Shown here piece by piece: positions 22,501 to 30,288 of a stretch of DNA of 64,000 nucleotides. A model generated the notes under the pieces. The model saw nothing but the letters and a program-made list of their open reading frames with translations, was not told the origin of the DNA and did no database searches. Position numbers and translations under genes: made by a program. The stretch is taken from the NCBI GenBank assembly GCA_964398055.1, contig CAYNLK010000023.1, forward strand, positions 1 to 64,000, written 5' to 3'. Positions within the stretch are counted from its first letter, which is position 1. Every line of letters starts with the position of its first letter. This stretch comes from CAYNLK01 sp964398055 (GTDB lineage Bacteria > Chloroflexota > Anaerolineae > 4572-78 > J111).

Positions 22501-25500
22501 ACGCCGGCCGAGACCACTGCGCCGGCGGTTGAGCCGTCGCTTGATGAAGTTGAAGAAGGCGCAGAGTACGAAGGGCCAGACTGGCCCGCTTCCCTGGCCG
22601 TTCGTGCAGCTTTGACCTTTGACCAGGGTGAGCCTGAACCGGTGGCCGAAGCAACTGAGTCGGTTGAGTTGCCGGAGGAGCCGGTCGCCTGGCCGGATTG
22701 GCTCTCAGAGTTGCGTGAGTTGCCGTCCCCTGAATCAGAACCGGTCAGTGGAGTTGCTGCGGAGGAACAAGAAGTTGAGCCGCCTGACTGGTTGGCCGAA
22801 TTGTCGTCGCCACCGACTGAGGCTGCCGAAGTCGCAGCGCCGGCCTGGTTGAGCCAAACATTGGTCCCAATCGAAGAGAAAACAGTTGTCGAAGCCGGTG
22901 AGGCTGAGCTAGAAACGCCCGACTGGCTGGCTGAGCCAGCAGGTGCAATCATTGCTGAGGAAGCTGTTGCCCCGCCTCCGGTCGGTGAAGAGTTCGCCGA
23001 GCCTGCCCCTGTATCGATCCCGGAGACCGCCGAGGCCGAATTGCCGGACTGGTTGTCGCAACTACGGGTCGTTTCTGCCGAGGAAACAACGACCGGGGAC
23101 GAGATGCCGGACTGGCCGGCGGAAAGTTTCGCCGGGCCGGAGGCAGAGGAAATGCCCGGCGAGGCAGCCGATGAGGCTCGCTGGGCCGCTGGCAGTGTCC
23201 GGTTCGACCAGGAGCAAGCGGCAGAAGTGGAACTCGCTGTGGCTGAGCCTGAGCCATTTGAACAGTTGCCTGCTGATGAAGACATTGAGGCGCTGCCTGA
23301 CTGGTTAACAGAGTTGCCGGCGATTGAAGTTACTGACGCGCCAGAGCAGGCCACAGAACCTCCTGAAATCGAAACGGCCGTCCCCGCTACGGTGGCGGAA
23401 TTGTTGGAAAGCCCCGACTGGCTGGCCGATGTGATGCCGGTGGAGGCGGAAGAAGCGGCCGGCTTGCCGGACTGGCTGGTCGAATCGACTGCAACGGCTT
23501 TAACCGAAGAAACGGTTCCAGGTGAGGCCGAGCTTGCAGACGAAACGCCCGAATGGCTCATTGAACCGTCCCAACCAATCGCAGCGATGGCTGAAACCGT
23601 TGCCGAGACCGAAGTCGAGCCACCGCCCTGGCTAGCCGAGCAACCAACCCAGGCTACTGAACCGGCTGAATCCACCGCCGCGATGATGGCTGAAACCACT
23701 GCCGAAACCGAAGTCGAACTGCCGCCCTGGTTGGCCGAACTGCCGGCTGGGCCGGCTGAACCGGCTGAGCCGACCGCGATGATGGCTGAAACCACCGCCG
23801 AGACCGAAGTCGAACTGCCGCCCTGGTTGGCCGAGCTGCCAGCCCAGTCTACCGAACCGGCCGATGCGGCCGGGCCGGAGGAGTTAGGGGACGAGACCGT
23901 CGCCAGATCAAATTGGCTGGCCCGCTTGTCGGCGACTCTGGAAGCTGGGGCGCCCCTGGCCGAAGTTGAGGCAGGTGAAGCCCCTACCGAGATACCGGCT
24001 GAACTACCTTTTGAAGAAGGCGAGGCTGAGACGGTTGAAGCAGAGGCGCCCGATTGGTTGGCGGAGTTGGGCGAGGATGCTGCCAGTGAAGAAGCGTTGG
24101 TCATCCCGGATTGGTTGACCGGGGGCGCCGTAGTCGAGACTATAGTTTCAGCCCGGTGGCGAGAAGGTGAGACGCCGGCCCAACCGGCCGGTGAAGTGGA
24201 GCAAATCGAGACCGAAGCAGAGGTGGAACGGTTTGAAGAGGCCGTCGCCCCAACCGAGGCGGCCGGCCCGGTCGACCAAGCGGACCTCGACCAGGCGTTG
24301 GATTTGGCCGGTGAGCCGCAACTGCCAGACTGGCTGACCGACAGTGAAGCCACTGCCGGGCTGCCTTCTCTGGTCGAAGAAAAAATATCAGCGACAGAAC
24401 TGGTCGAGGACCAAGAGGTCGATGTGGTTGAACCAGCCGCTCCGCCCGCCGCGGAAGCGGTGGAATCGGAGGCAGCCGCAGCCCCGGCCGAGCGACGGGA
24501 ACAACCACCGCCTCAGGCCAGGCTGGCTGCCGCCAAACCCAAATCACCCGAAAAAAAAAGAGTCCCTGGTGGCGTCGACTCTTCAACGGCTGAGGCGGAT
24601 GATGAAGCGCTAAAGGTGGCGGAAGCCACCGGCGTGCTGGCCGGTTTATCCAGCTTGTTGCCGGCTCAGGAAGTGATGGCCGGAGCGGCTATGACCGCCC
24701 TAAGCCCGCAGGCGGTTGAAGGGCAAAAAGATGCCGTTCTGGAGGCGGCGCGCGAATTTCAGGCCATTGCCACCCGAGTGCCCCAGCCGGTCACGTTGCC
24801 GGCGCCGTTAACCCGCCGAGACAACTTATTTCGGGGTGGAGCCCGCGCCGGCCTATATTTGCTCTTCATTATTCTGATTGCCATTCCACTCTTGCCGGGA
24901 GTACAAAAAATAACCAGTTCGGGCCAACTGATGGCCTGGACTGAACCGACCGGGTCATTGGCAGAGGTGCTCGACAGGCAGCGCCGCGAGTTGATTAGTA
25001 GTGAATTGGGCGTGGTCGACTTTCAGCAGCCGGGATCGGTGGCCCTGGTCTCTTTTGATTATACCCCGGCTACCCAGGGCGAAATGCAGCCGCTGGCCGA
25101 CGCGGTGCTTGGCCGGCTGAGAGGCCAGGGAATGCGCCTGATCTTTGTGAGTCTGGAGACTGAAGGCGCGGCGGTGGCGCAGCAGACCCTGGAACGCCTT
25201 CTGGCCGAGCGGACTGAAGCTTACGGAACCAGCCTGGTGAATCTGGGTTATCTACCCGGTCAGGTCGTGGCCGTGCGGGCCCTGGCTAATGGCCGGCCCC
25301 TGGCAGATTTGGTTGATCCAAACACCGGCCAACCCTTTGGCCAGGGCGAAACAGCCAACTGGAACGATGTGGAGAATATCGCCCAGGTTGATATGGTGGT
25401 CACCCTGGCCGACAACCCGACTACGAGTCGTTGGTGGATCGAGCAACTGGCCGCGGTTGTTGAGCCGGAACAGGGCGAACGCTTCATTCTGGCGGCGACC

Positions 25501-25728
25501 AGCGCGATGGCGCAGCCGTATCTCCAGCCCTATCGCAACAGCGGTCAGCTTGATGGGCTTGTAGCCGGGATCAACGGCGCGGCGGCCATCGAAGCGAGCC
25601 GGAAAAATTTTGGCCCGGCCCGGCAAATGTTGGATAGCCAGAGCATTGCTCATCTGTTGATCATCATCCTGATTGCCGCAGGCACGATGGTTGGCTGGAT
25701 GCCGCCGCCGGAGCAGCGATCTACGTAA
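19573..25728 (+). CDS. Giant zinc-ribbon protein with about 45 PDWL-type repeats
   Basis: A 2,051-residue protein. Residues 4-21 are a zinc ribbon (CPHCGTENKD...CVTC). From about residue 130 to 1,640 the chain is acidic, rich in P, A and E, and carries around 45 copies of a degenerate motif whose best form is LPDWLAEL. Variants include PPWL, PAWL, PDWI and PEWL. A stretch lacking the motif precedes a membrane helix at about 1,760-1,777. A folded domain of about 240 residues follows, then a final helix at about 2,024-2,042. Topology suggests a long cytosolic disordered arm, a domain across the membrane, and a return helix. The upstream start at 19444 is rejected because those residues overlap the previous gene. 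Function unknown. The repeated tryptophan motif could be a docking array. Confidence 0.8.
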   Translation: MATCPHCGTENKDNAIFCVTCRKPLPKRSRQAGGTKPIAERVPVWLTDLLAKHKEYPGPLLGLEPAGPAEMAPPPRIAPKPAEHEADVSALLAQLAAEGAPAPAGDRLASSVEWGAYGEAAGTEPPAPTIDDFLADMEVSPAESYVQYEPPPVEPVRPDLDVPDWLSEGLTTPPPQPRSPSPPAPELSHADVPDWLTESSADFASPTPAVELEPGPALDEHDVPDWLNETTTLPATQALEPSPVSATQAEPELPDWLGGDLEISPSREEPGAPIEAEALFPAESPAWLDNLPPDEVDTVLVAETGFEAEIPDWISAIVPPTSDALEPQPQAEELAPDAELTGWNVPDWIAAAQMTDEEEAELTTVTPPTGQARPDWLELEGTPPVELPDLPDWLSPGAQPSPAAQPAAWPADDSSAADWLADLGSSGQSLADDQPDWLGEADTAAPALQPPDATWLVGEDQPPPPPAAPAEPTEAEETGKPRRPLRRLKPLTRLSPQQPAPPPQPAPPDWVTGLVPADFTEEPAGAEGQPPPAWAADLAPPSAASLAKGVAPPPDWVQQLVPPGFKAEVPPPRPLQKIKPVAPEPEELPPEPPTNIPVLPESELPADEAEDRGEIDWVAQFSHSLPGTGEFAAATADLSPELAAEPDELVDDRLDWLAGESEAESSPEPVELDEEATPDWLAELATPAAATEEDAEIPDWLAELPALDSEEAVSSLPPIDAEIGRPDWLSELPETAATAEPEAPDWLAELPADDEAVEPLAADVGEEELVIPPWFGHSAETITPDAALTPTGDELELETPDWLAELEQSPVAATELPEASSPQTAVTPSTPAEAEFDAPPWMAELQPASSTQVEEPPAAWMAETAEEAELPDWISALRPAPVETEQAELPDWLSELGAAPVETEEVAPSDQPAEAAVVAPELVEAEPTELDLPESIEPELPATEEEELPDWLAELPPVSAEAAEPGLPDWLVAATETPAETTAPAVEPSLDEVEEGAEYEGPDWPASLAVRAALTFDQGEPEPVAEATESVELPEEPVAWPDWLSELRELPSPESEPVSGVAAEEQEVEPPDWLAELSSPPTEAAEVAAPAWLSQTLVPIEEKTVVEAGEAELETPDWLAEPAGAIIAEEAVAPPPVGEEFAEPAPVSIPETAEAELPDWLSQLRVVSAEETTTGDEMPDWPAESFAGPEAEEMPGEAADEARWAAGSVRFDQEQAAEVELAVAEPEPFEQLPADEDIEALPDWLTELPAIEVTDAPEQATEPPEIETAVPATVAELLESPDWLADVMPVEAEEAAGLPDWLVESTATALTEETVPGEAELADETPEWLIEPSQPIAAMAETVAETEVEPPPWLAEQPTQATEPAESTAAMMAETTAETEVELPPWLAELPAGPAEPAEPTAMMAETTAETEVELPPWLAELPAQSTEPADAAGPEELGDETVARSNWLARLSATLEAGAPLAEVEAGEAPTEIPAELPFEEGEAETVEAEAPDWLAELGEDAASEEALVIPDWLTGGAVVETIVSARWREGETPAQPAGEVEQIETEAEVERFEEAVAPTEAAGPVDQADLDQALDLAGEPQLPDWLTDSEATAGLPSLVEEKISATELVEDQEVDVVEPAAPPAAEAVESEAAAAPAERREQPPPQARLAAAKPKSPEKKRVPGGVDSSTAEADDEALKVAEATGVLAGLSSLLPAQEVMAGAAMTALSPQAVEGQKDAVLEAAREFQAIATRVPQPVTLPAPLTRRDNLFRGGARAGLYLLFIILIAIPLLPGVQKITSSGQLMAWTEPTGSLAEVLDRQRRELISSELGVVDFQQPGSVALVSFDYTPATQGEMQPLADAVLGRLRGQGMRLIFVSLETEGAAVAQQTLERLLAERTEAYGTSLVNLGYLPGQVVAVRALANGRPLADLVDPNTGQPFGQGETANWNDVENIAQVDMVVTLADNPTTSRWWIEQLAAVVEPEQGERFILAATSAMAQPYLQPYRNSGQLDGLVAGINGAAAIEASRKNFGPARQMLDSQSIAHLLIIILIAAGTMVGWMPPPEQRST

Positions 25729-25746
25729 ACCCAAAGGTCAGTTCCT

Positions 25747-26406
25747 ATGGACACAATCGGCTCGATCATTGCTTTTGGGCTAACCCTGATGGTGTTTAGC
25801 TACATCTTTGGGGACAATATCTTGTTTAGATTGGCCAGCCACATTTTTGTGGGGGTGGCCCTGGGCTATGCCGTGATCATCGTCTGGCACGAAGTTTTCT
25901 GGCCAAGCTTGAGTTCTGGCAATTTGGTGACCGTGTTGCCGGCTTTAATCCTCTGTTTCTTGCTGATTTTCAAAGTGCTGCCCACGCCGGGCAAAGTGGG
26001 CAGCGTGCTGGGGAACATTCCCCTGGCCGTGATATTGGGTGTGGGCGCGGCCCTGGCTATTGGCGGCGCCCTGTTTGGGACTCTGTTTCCCCAAATTTCG
26101 GCCACCACCGCCCTCTCTCTCAATCCGAACCATTACCCGGATACAGAGCGTGAGGTTGGCCTGGTGATTTGGCTGAATAACATCATCATTGTGATCGGGA
26201 CGATTGGCACTTTTTTCTATTTCACCTTTGCCGTCCGAGCCAATGGATTGTTCGGCGGGCTGCGCGAGGGGTTTGTGCGCTTCTGGGCCGGCATGGGACG
26301 ACTGATGATTATTTTTACCCTGGGCGCTCTGTTTGCCAATGCCGCCAACGCCTGGGTTGCTTTACTGGTGGCTCGCCTGCAATTTCTGATTGGTTTCTTT
26401 GGTTAA
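25747..26406 (+). CDS. Polytopic membrane protein of unknown function
   Basis: A 219-residue protein with about six helices. The region around FWPSLSSGNLVTVLPALILCFLL and GNIPLAVILGVGAALAIGGALFGTLFP is glycine-rich, as in pore or channel-like helices. One extracytoplasmic or cytoplasmic loop contains SLNPNHYPDTERE. I do not recognise the family. It lies 18 bases after the giant repeat protein and 20 before mutL, in the same orientation, so it is probably part of the same complex or process. Confidence 0.7.
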   Translation: MDTIGSIIAFGLTLMVFSYIFGDNILFRLASHIFVGVALGYAVIIVWHEVFWPSLSSGNLVTVLPALILCFLLIFKVLPTPGKVGSVLGNIPLAVILGVGAALAIGGALFGTLFPQISATTALSLNPNHYPDTEREVGLVIWLNNIIIVIGTIGTFFYFTFAVRANGLFGGLREGFVRFWAGMGRLMIIFTLGALFANAANAWVALLVARLQFLIGFFG

Positions 26407-26426
26407 GGATGGCTGGCTGACCCGGC

Positions 26427-28223
26427 ATGATCAACTCAACTGCGCGCAGCATTCTGGCCGTTGATTGCGGGAGCGTCAACACCACCGCGGTATTGATTGA
26501 GCGACCCGCCGGGCAATACCGCCTGGTCGCTACCGGCCAAACCGCCAGCACTTATGACGCCCCCTGGCAAAATATAACCCTGGGCGTGACTGAAGCCATT
26601 CGCCAGATCGAAGCGGCTACAGGGCGCGATATCCTGGCCCCCGGCGGCTGGCCTATGACCCCCCAAAGTAGTAGCCAACGGGGGGTTGACCTTTTTGTGG
26701 TCGTCTCCAGCGCTGGACCGCCTCTCCGCCTGGCTTTGGCCGGGGCTATGCAGAGTATCAGCCTGGCCAGCGCCCGCCGGGCTGCGGTTACCACCTACAC
26801 AACCATTACCAATGTGTTGGCCCTGGATGGCGGCCAATCAACTAGCGCCGAAGCTCGCCTGCAGGCAATCCAGCGGGCCAATCCTGACGTCATCCTGTTG
26901 GTTGGCGGAACCGACAATGGGGCTGACCGGCCTGTGTTGGATATGGCCAATACCCTGGCGATGGCGATGCGGCTGATGAAGGATACGGTCAAGCCTCACC
27001 TGCTTTATGCCGGCAACAGCAGCCTGCGCGAAAGAATTGCCCAGATGTTAGGCTCGATCACCAGCCTGAACGCGGTGGATAACATTCGACCGACGTTAGA
27101 GGTAGAAAACCTGGTCCCCACTCAGTTGGCGTTGGAGAGCCTGTATATCGAGCGCAGAATGTCGCGGTTGCCCGGTTTTCAAAAGTTGGCCAATTGGACC
27201 CAGCAGCCAGTCGAGCCGGTCAGCAAATCGTATGAAAAAGTGATCACCTATGTTGGCCGGCACAATCGGTTGAATGTCATTGGGGTCAATATTGGTAGTG
27301 GTTCCAGCTTTGTCTCGGTGTGTGCTCAAGATACCCAGGGCCTGACCCTGCGCAGCGACGCCGGGGTAGGGCATGGCCTGGCCGCGCTTCTGCGCAGCGT
27401 GCCGGTAGCCCGGATTCAGCGCTGGTTGCCTTTTGAGATGACCGTAGCCGAGCTGTATAACCACCTGCTGAACAAGAGCCTGCACCCGGCCAGCATTCCG
27501 ACTGCGTACGAGGATTTAATGATTGAATATGCCGTGGCCAGGGAAGCAATCCGGCTGGTGCTGGCTCAGGCCCGGACGGGCTGGTCCGGCCCATCGAGCG
27601 GCGGCCGGGCTGATATCCCCTGGAATTTGCTGATTGGCGCCGGGCGCACCCTGACCCGTGCGCCTCACCCCGGCCATGCCGCCATGATTTTGCTGGATGG
27701 GCTTGAGCCGTGGGGGGTAACCAGCCTGGCGCTGGATATTAGCGGACTGACCAATCTGCTGGGGGCCGTTGCCGCAGTGCAGCCGGTGGCAGCCGTGGAA
27801 GTGGCTAGCCGGGACGCCTTTTTGAACCTGGGTACGGTGATTGCCCCCCTGGGCCACGGTACGCCGGGCAAACCTGCCCTCAAGCTCAAAATGAGAGCTG
27901 CGGCCAGCGCCGGCCATGCCGAGCTGCCGCCGGTTGAGTTAGAGGTTCCCTACGGCGCTATCGAGTTGATCGAGTTGCCGCCCGGTCAAAAAGCAATTCT
28001 GGAGATACGGCCGGCTCGCCATTTTGACATTGGCTTGGGGCAACCAGGTAGAGGCGCGGTGACGGAGGTGGAGGGCGGCTTTTTGGGCATTGTCATCGAT
28101 GCCAGAGGACGGCCCTTGCGCCTGGCCGAGGATGACGGCCAACGCTATGAATTGCTCAGCCAATGGTTATCAAAACTGGACCCAAACTATGCAACTGCCG
28201 GGCAGAACAATCAATCCCAATAA
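26427..28223 (+). CDS. MutL/GlmL family ASKHA ATPase (glutamate mutase L)
   Basis: A 598-residue protein of the glutamate mutase L family. The phosphate-1 motif is LAVDCGSVNTTAVLIE (residues 9-24), the phosphate-2 region is VIGVNIGSGSSFVSV (about 280), and DVILLVGGTDNGADR marks the adenosine region. In known clusters MutL helps maintain B12-dependent carbon-skeleton mutases. No mutase, B12-binding protein or eliminase is encoded anywhere in this window. The gene instead lies in a membrane-protein operon. That context suggests a repurposed actin-like or chaperone ATPase. It overlaps the next gene by 35 bases. Confidence 0.85.
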   Translation: MINSTARSILAVDCGSVNTTAVLIERPAGQYRLVATGQTASTYDAPWQNITLGVTEAIRQIEAATGRDILAPGGWPMTPQSSSQRGVDLFVVVSSAGPPLRLALAGAMQSISLASARRAAVTTYTTITNVLALDGGQSTSAEARLQAIQRANPDVILLVGGTDNGADRPVLDMANTLAMAMRLMKDTVKPHLLYAGNSSLRERIAQMLGSITSLNAVDNIRPTLEVENLVPTQLALESLYIERRMSRLPGFQKLANWTQQPVEPVSKSYEKVITYVGRHNRLNVIGVNIGSGSSFVSVCAQDTQGLTLRSDAGVGHGLAALLRSVPVARIQRWLPFEMTVAELYNHLLNKSLHPASIPTAYEDLMIEYAVAREAIRLVLAQARTGWSGPSSGGRADIPWNLLIGAGRTLTRAPHPGHAAMILLDGLEPWGVTSLALDISGLTNLLGAVAAVQPVAAVEVASRDAFLNLGTVIAPLGHGTPGKPALKLKMRAAASAGHAELPPVELEVPYGAIELIELPPGQKAILEIRPARHFDIGLGQPGRGAVTEVEGGFLGIVIDARGRPLRLAEDDGQRYELLSQWLSKLDPNYATAGQNNQSQ

Positions 28224-29274
28224 AAAAATAGCGGTCACGCGGCGCTTACCCGTGCCGGGTGAAGTTTTAGTCCAGCGGGGTCAAAAAGTGGCCGCCCTCC
28301 AGGTGATTGCCCGGGCCGAACTTACCCGGCGCTATCACGTAATCGACGTGGCCCGCTCCCTGGCTCAAGCCGATGTCGATATGGAGCAGGTGCTGCGCAA
28401 AGCTGAAGGGGAGCCGGTAGCCGCCAACGAGGTAGTGGCCGAAAGCCAAAGTGGTCTGCCTTTTTGGCGACACGTTGTTGTGGCGCCGGTCGCTGGCCGG
28501 ATCGCGGCGATTGGGTCGGGCTGGATTGTGTTGGAAACTGAGCAGACCACCGTTGAATTGGATGCTTTTGTCAACGGCACAGTGACCCGGATTATTCCCG
28601 AGAGAGGGGCGATCATTGAAACCGTCGGCTCGATGATTGAAGCGACCTGCGGCTTTGGCGGTGAGGCATACGGCCCCTTGAAGCGGCTGGTTCAGGCCCC
28701 CTTTGAGATGCTGCAACCGGCCGCAATTACCGAATCGATCAGAAATAGTATCATTTTGGGCGGACGTTCGGTTGATGAGGAGACTCTACGGGCTGCCGAC
28801 CGGATGCAGGTGCGCGGCCTGATTGTGGGTAGCATCGACGCAGCCTTGCTCCTGCTCAAACCGTTGCCCAGAGTCAAAGTGGTCGCCACGGAAGGTTTTG
28901 GCGATATCTCGATGTCACCCTATACCTTTGGGGTGTTAGGCCGCCTGGATGGCAAAGAAGTTTCGATCCGGGGGACGACCATGCCGCCATTTGCCGCGAC
29001 TGCAGCCGGGACTTCTGATGAGCCGCCGCTGATTCTGACCAGCAGGACGCGAGAGACGGGCATTTTACCTGCCGTCGAGACCGGGTATGAGGCAACCGTG
29101 GGCAGCCGGGTGCGGGTTACCCGGGGGCGACTGTTAGGCGCCAGCGGGGCCATCGACTCGATCCCGGCAGAGGCGCTGCCCACCGAAAGTGGGGTGGTTG
29201 CACCTGGCGCGTATGTTAAAATTCATGGCGCCAGCCACTATATCCCCTGGGCCAATCTCGAGTTAGTCACGTAA
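28189..29274 (+). CDS. Barrel-sandwich/KOW-like protein next to mutL
   Basis: A 361-residue protein with no signal peptide or membrane helix. The first 190 residues contain two barrel-sandwich-like segments (LPVPGEVLVQRGQKVAAL and VVVAPVAGRIAAIGSGWIVL), as in lipoyl domains and membrane fusion proteins. The last third has a KOW-like strand set (VGSRVRVTRGRLLGASGAI). No lipoyl lysine motif is present. The chosen ATG at 28189 overlaps the end of mutL; a frame extending to 28090 has a longer N-terminus that lies entirely inside mutL. It is the last gene of the operon. Function unknown. Confidence 0.7.
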   Translation: MQLPGRTINPNKKIAVTRRLPVPGEVLVQRGQKVAALQVIARAELTRRYHVIDVARSLAQADVDMEQVLRKAEGEPVAANEVVAESQSGLPFWRHVVVAPVAGRIAAIGSGWIVLETEQTTVELDAFVNGTVTRIIPERGAIIETVGSMIEATCGFGGEAYGPLKRLVQAPFEMLQPAAITESIRNSIILGGRSVDEETLRAADRMQVRGLIVGSIDAALLLLKPLPRVKVVATEGFGDISMSPYTFGVLGRLDGKEVSIRGTTMPPFAATAAGTSDEPPLILTSRTRETGILPAVETGYEATVGSRVRVTRGRLLGASGAIDSIPAEALPTESGVVAPGAYVKIHGASHYIPWANLELVT

Positions 29275-29301
29275 GCCTCCTTTTTCTTGAAATCAGGTAG
29301 T

Positions 29302-29418
29302 AGAGGGGTAAAGTAGCAAAGTAGCAGGATAGTTTTCATACCTGCTACCTTGCTACCTGTTACCTTGTAACCTTGCTACCTGCTTGCTACCTGCAACTTG
29401 ACACTCGTTACCTTGCCC
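29302..29418. repeat. Iterated GCTACCTTGCTACC spacer
   Basis: Between the operon end and the next gene the sequence is AGTAGCAAAGTAGCAGG followed by many copies of CTTGCTACCTG-like words with small changes. It is low-complexity, not CRISPR-like (no constant spacer length). The rest of this 310-base gap holds a hairpin and a possible promoter. Confidence 0.6.
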
Positions 29419-29449
29419 CTGACCAAAATTACCTCAATTATCACCTACT

Positions 29450-29487
29450 ACATTTAGGGGTCAGAATTGCTGAGTCCCCCTAAATGT
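29450..29487. terminator. Extended hairpin after the mutL operon
   Basis: ACATTTAGGGG (29450-29460) pairs with CCCCTAAATGT (29477-29487), and inside it TCAG pairs with CTGA around AATTG. It is a long, nearly continuous stem 175 bases past the last gene of the operon. No T-run follows, so the terminator role is tentative. Confidence 0.45.
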
Positions 29488-29516
29488 GTGCTGCTTGATT
29501 TGCAAATTGCGCTATT

Positions 29517-29546
29517 TTGACATAAAATTACTAAATGACATAACTA
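29517..29546 (+). promoter_or_regulatory. Possible promoter for the surface-protein gene
   Basis: TTGACA (29517-29522), an 18-base spacer and TAACTA (29541-29546), 40 bases before the ATG at 29586. The -10 box is poor; the -35 box is a perfect consensus. Confidence 0.4.
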
Positions 29547-29585
29547 TCTACGGTATCGCCTGTGCAGTTGTAGAGGAGCGCAACA

Positions 29586-30056
29586 ATGGAAGAAGAAACC
29601 ACTGGTGGTCAAAATAGGCTCTTTGTGATCTTATCCGTGTCGTTGATTGGTTTGTTGGTACTGGGGTTGGTGGGCATTGGCGGGGTATTCATTATTCGCC
29701 AAAACTTGGAACAGCAGGCGGTCGTCTCACAGCCTACGCCCACGTTGATGGCAATTTTGCCCATTGCCACCCCAACCTTCACGCCCGCTCCGCCCAAGGT
29801 TACCAACACCCCCTTGCCTACCCCGACCAATACGCCGGTAGTCCCTGCCAAAAGTTCTAGCGGCGAGGAAGCCGCTGCCAGCAAGGGGGTGGCTCAAGGC
29901 AGCCCCACCCCTCAACCTTCACCCACCCGCACGCCGGTAGCCGGCGCCGGCAATGTTGTCCCGGAGACCGGTATCGGTGGTTTGGAGGCGGTTTTAATTG
30001 CAATTGGCCTGACGGGAGTGCTGTTTGTGGCCCGGCGGCTGCGCACTGCTGCCTGA
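29586..30056 (+). CDS. Small surface protein with VPETG-type C-terminal anchor
   Basis: A 156-residue protein. One hydrophobic segment lies at residues 13-35, followed by a threonine- and proline-rich stretch (about 50-120) that is repetitive and probably unstructured. The C-terminus is VPETG, a hydrophobic segment (LEAVLIAIGLTGVLFVA) and RRLR, the order expected of a sortase-anchored protein, although the motif has V where LPXTG has L. A sortase is not encoded in the window. The RBS is good (AGAGGAG). Alternatively it is a two-helix membrane protein with a long hydrophilic loop. Confidence 0.6.
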   Translation: MEEETTGGQNRLFVILSVSLIGLLVLGLVGIGGVFIIRQNLEQQAVVSQPTPTLMAILPIATPTFTPAPPKVTNTPLPTPTNTPVVPAKSSSGEEAAASKGVAQGSPTPQPSPTRTPVAGAGNVVPETGIGGLEAVLIAIGLTGVLFVARRLRTAA

Positions 30057-30125
30057 TATGCCGGCCCGGTATGGGCCGGATAAGTCAACCAAATTGCTGT
30101 TCTAAAAAACATAATGACCAAGTTG

Positions 30126-30157
30126 GAGGCAGGTAAAAAGCCTGCCTCTTTGATTTT
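30126..30157 (+). terminator. Intrinsic terminator after the surface-protein gene
   Basis: GAGGCAGG pairs perfectly with CCTGCCTC across a seven-base loop, followed by TTTGATTTT. This is a clear rho-independent terminator 69 bases past the stop. Confidence 0.85.
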
Positions 30158-30175
30158 AAATGCTCTAATATACCT

Positions 30176-30215
30176 CTAACAGTTCGTTAGCATGAATCTA
30201 ACATTAGTTCGCTAA
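30176..30215 (+). promoter_or_regulatory. Inverted-repeat operator region upstream of hsp20 genes
   Basis: CTAAC-AGTTC-GTTAG (30176-30190) and TTAG-TTCG-CTAA (30204-30215) are both symmetric, and the segment AGTTCGTTAG...TTAGTTCGCTAAG is also a loose direct repeat. It lies about 75 bases before the first hsp20 gene. It is not the CIRCE element (TTAGCACTC-N9-GAGTGCTAA). A heat-shock repressor site is an inference from position. Confidence 0.4.
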
Positions 30216-30288
30216 GATGGGGGCATAGTAGTCAATAAAAATCAATTTGGTGAAGCTTACAATCAGTGTAAATGGAGGTGACGTTATC

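Noticed and set aside
22302..24353. A long open frame on the minus strand inside the PDWL repeat gene, with serine-rich translation
   Set aside because: It is the complement of a GC-rich repetitive gene: the PDWL repeat codons read as serine-rich motifs on the other strand. It has no ribosome site and its repeats mirror those of the plus-strand gene.
28090..28188. Longer N-terminus for the barrel-sandwich/KOW-like protein
   Set aside because: All 33 extra codons lie inside mutL in another frame. The later ATG gives an overlap of 35 bases, already generous for a coupled pair.
29302..29418. CRISPR-like array of short repeats
   Set aside because: The CTTGCTACC words are short, follow one another without spacers, and vary; no cas gene is nearby.
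30176..30215. CIRCE heat-shock operator upstream of hsp20
   Set aside because: The half-sites are CTAAC/GTTAG and TTAG/CTAA with 4-5 base spacers and do not match TTAGCACTC-N9-GAGTGCTAA.
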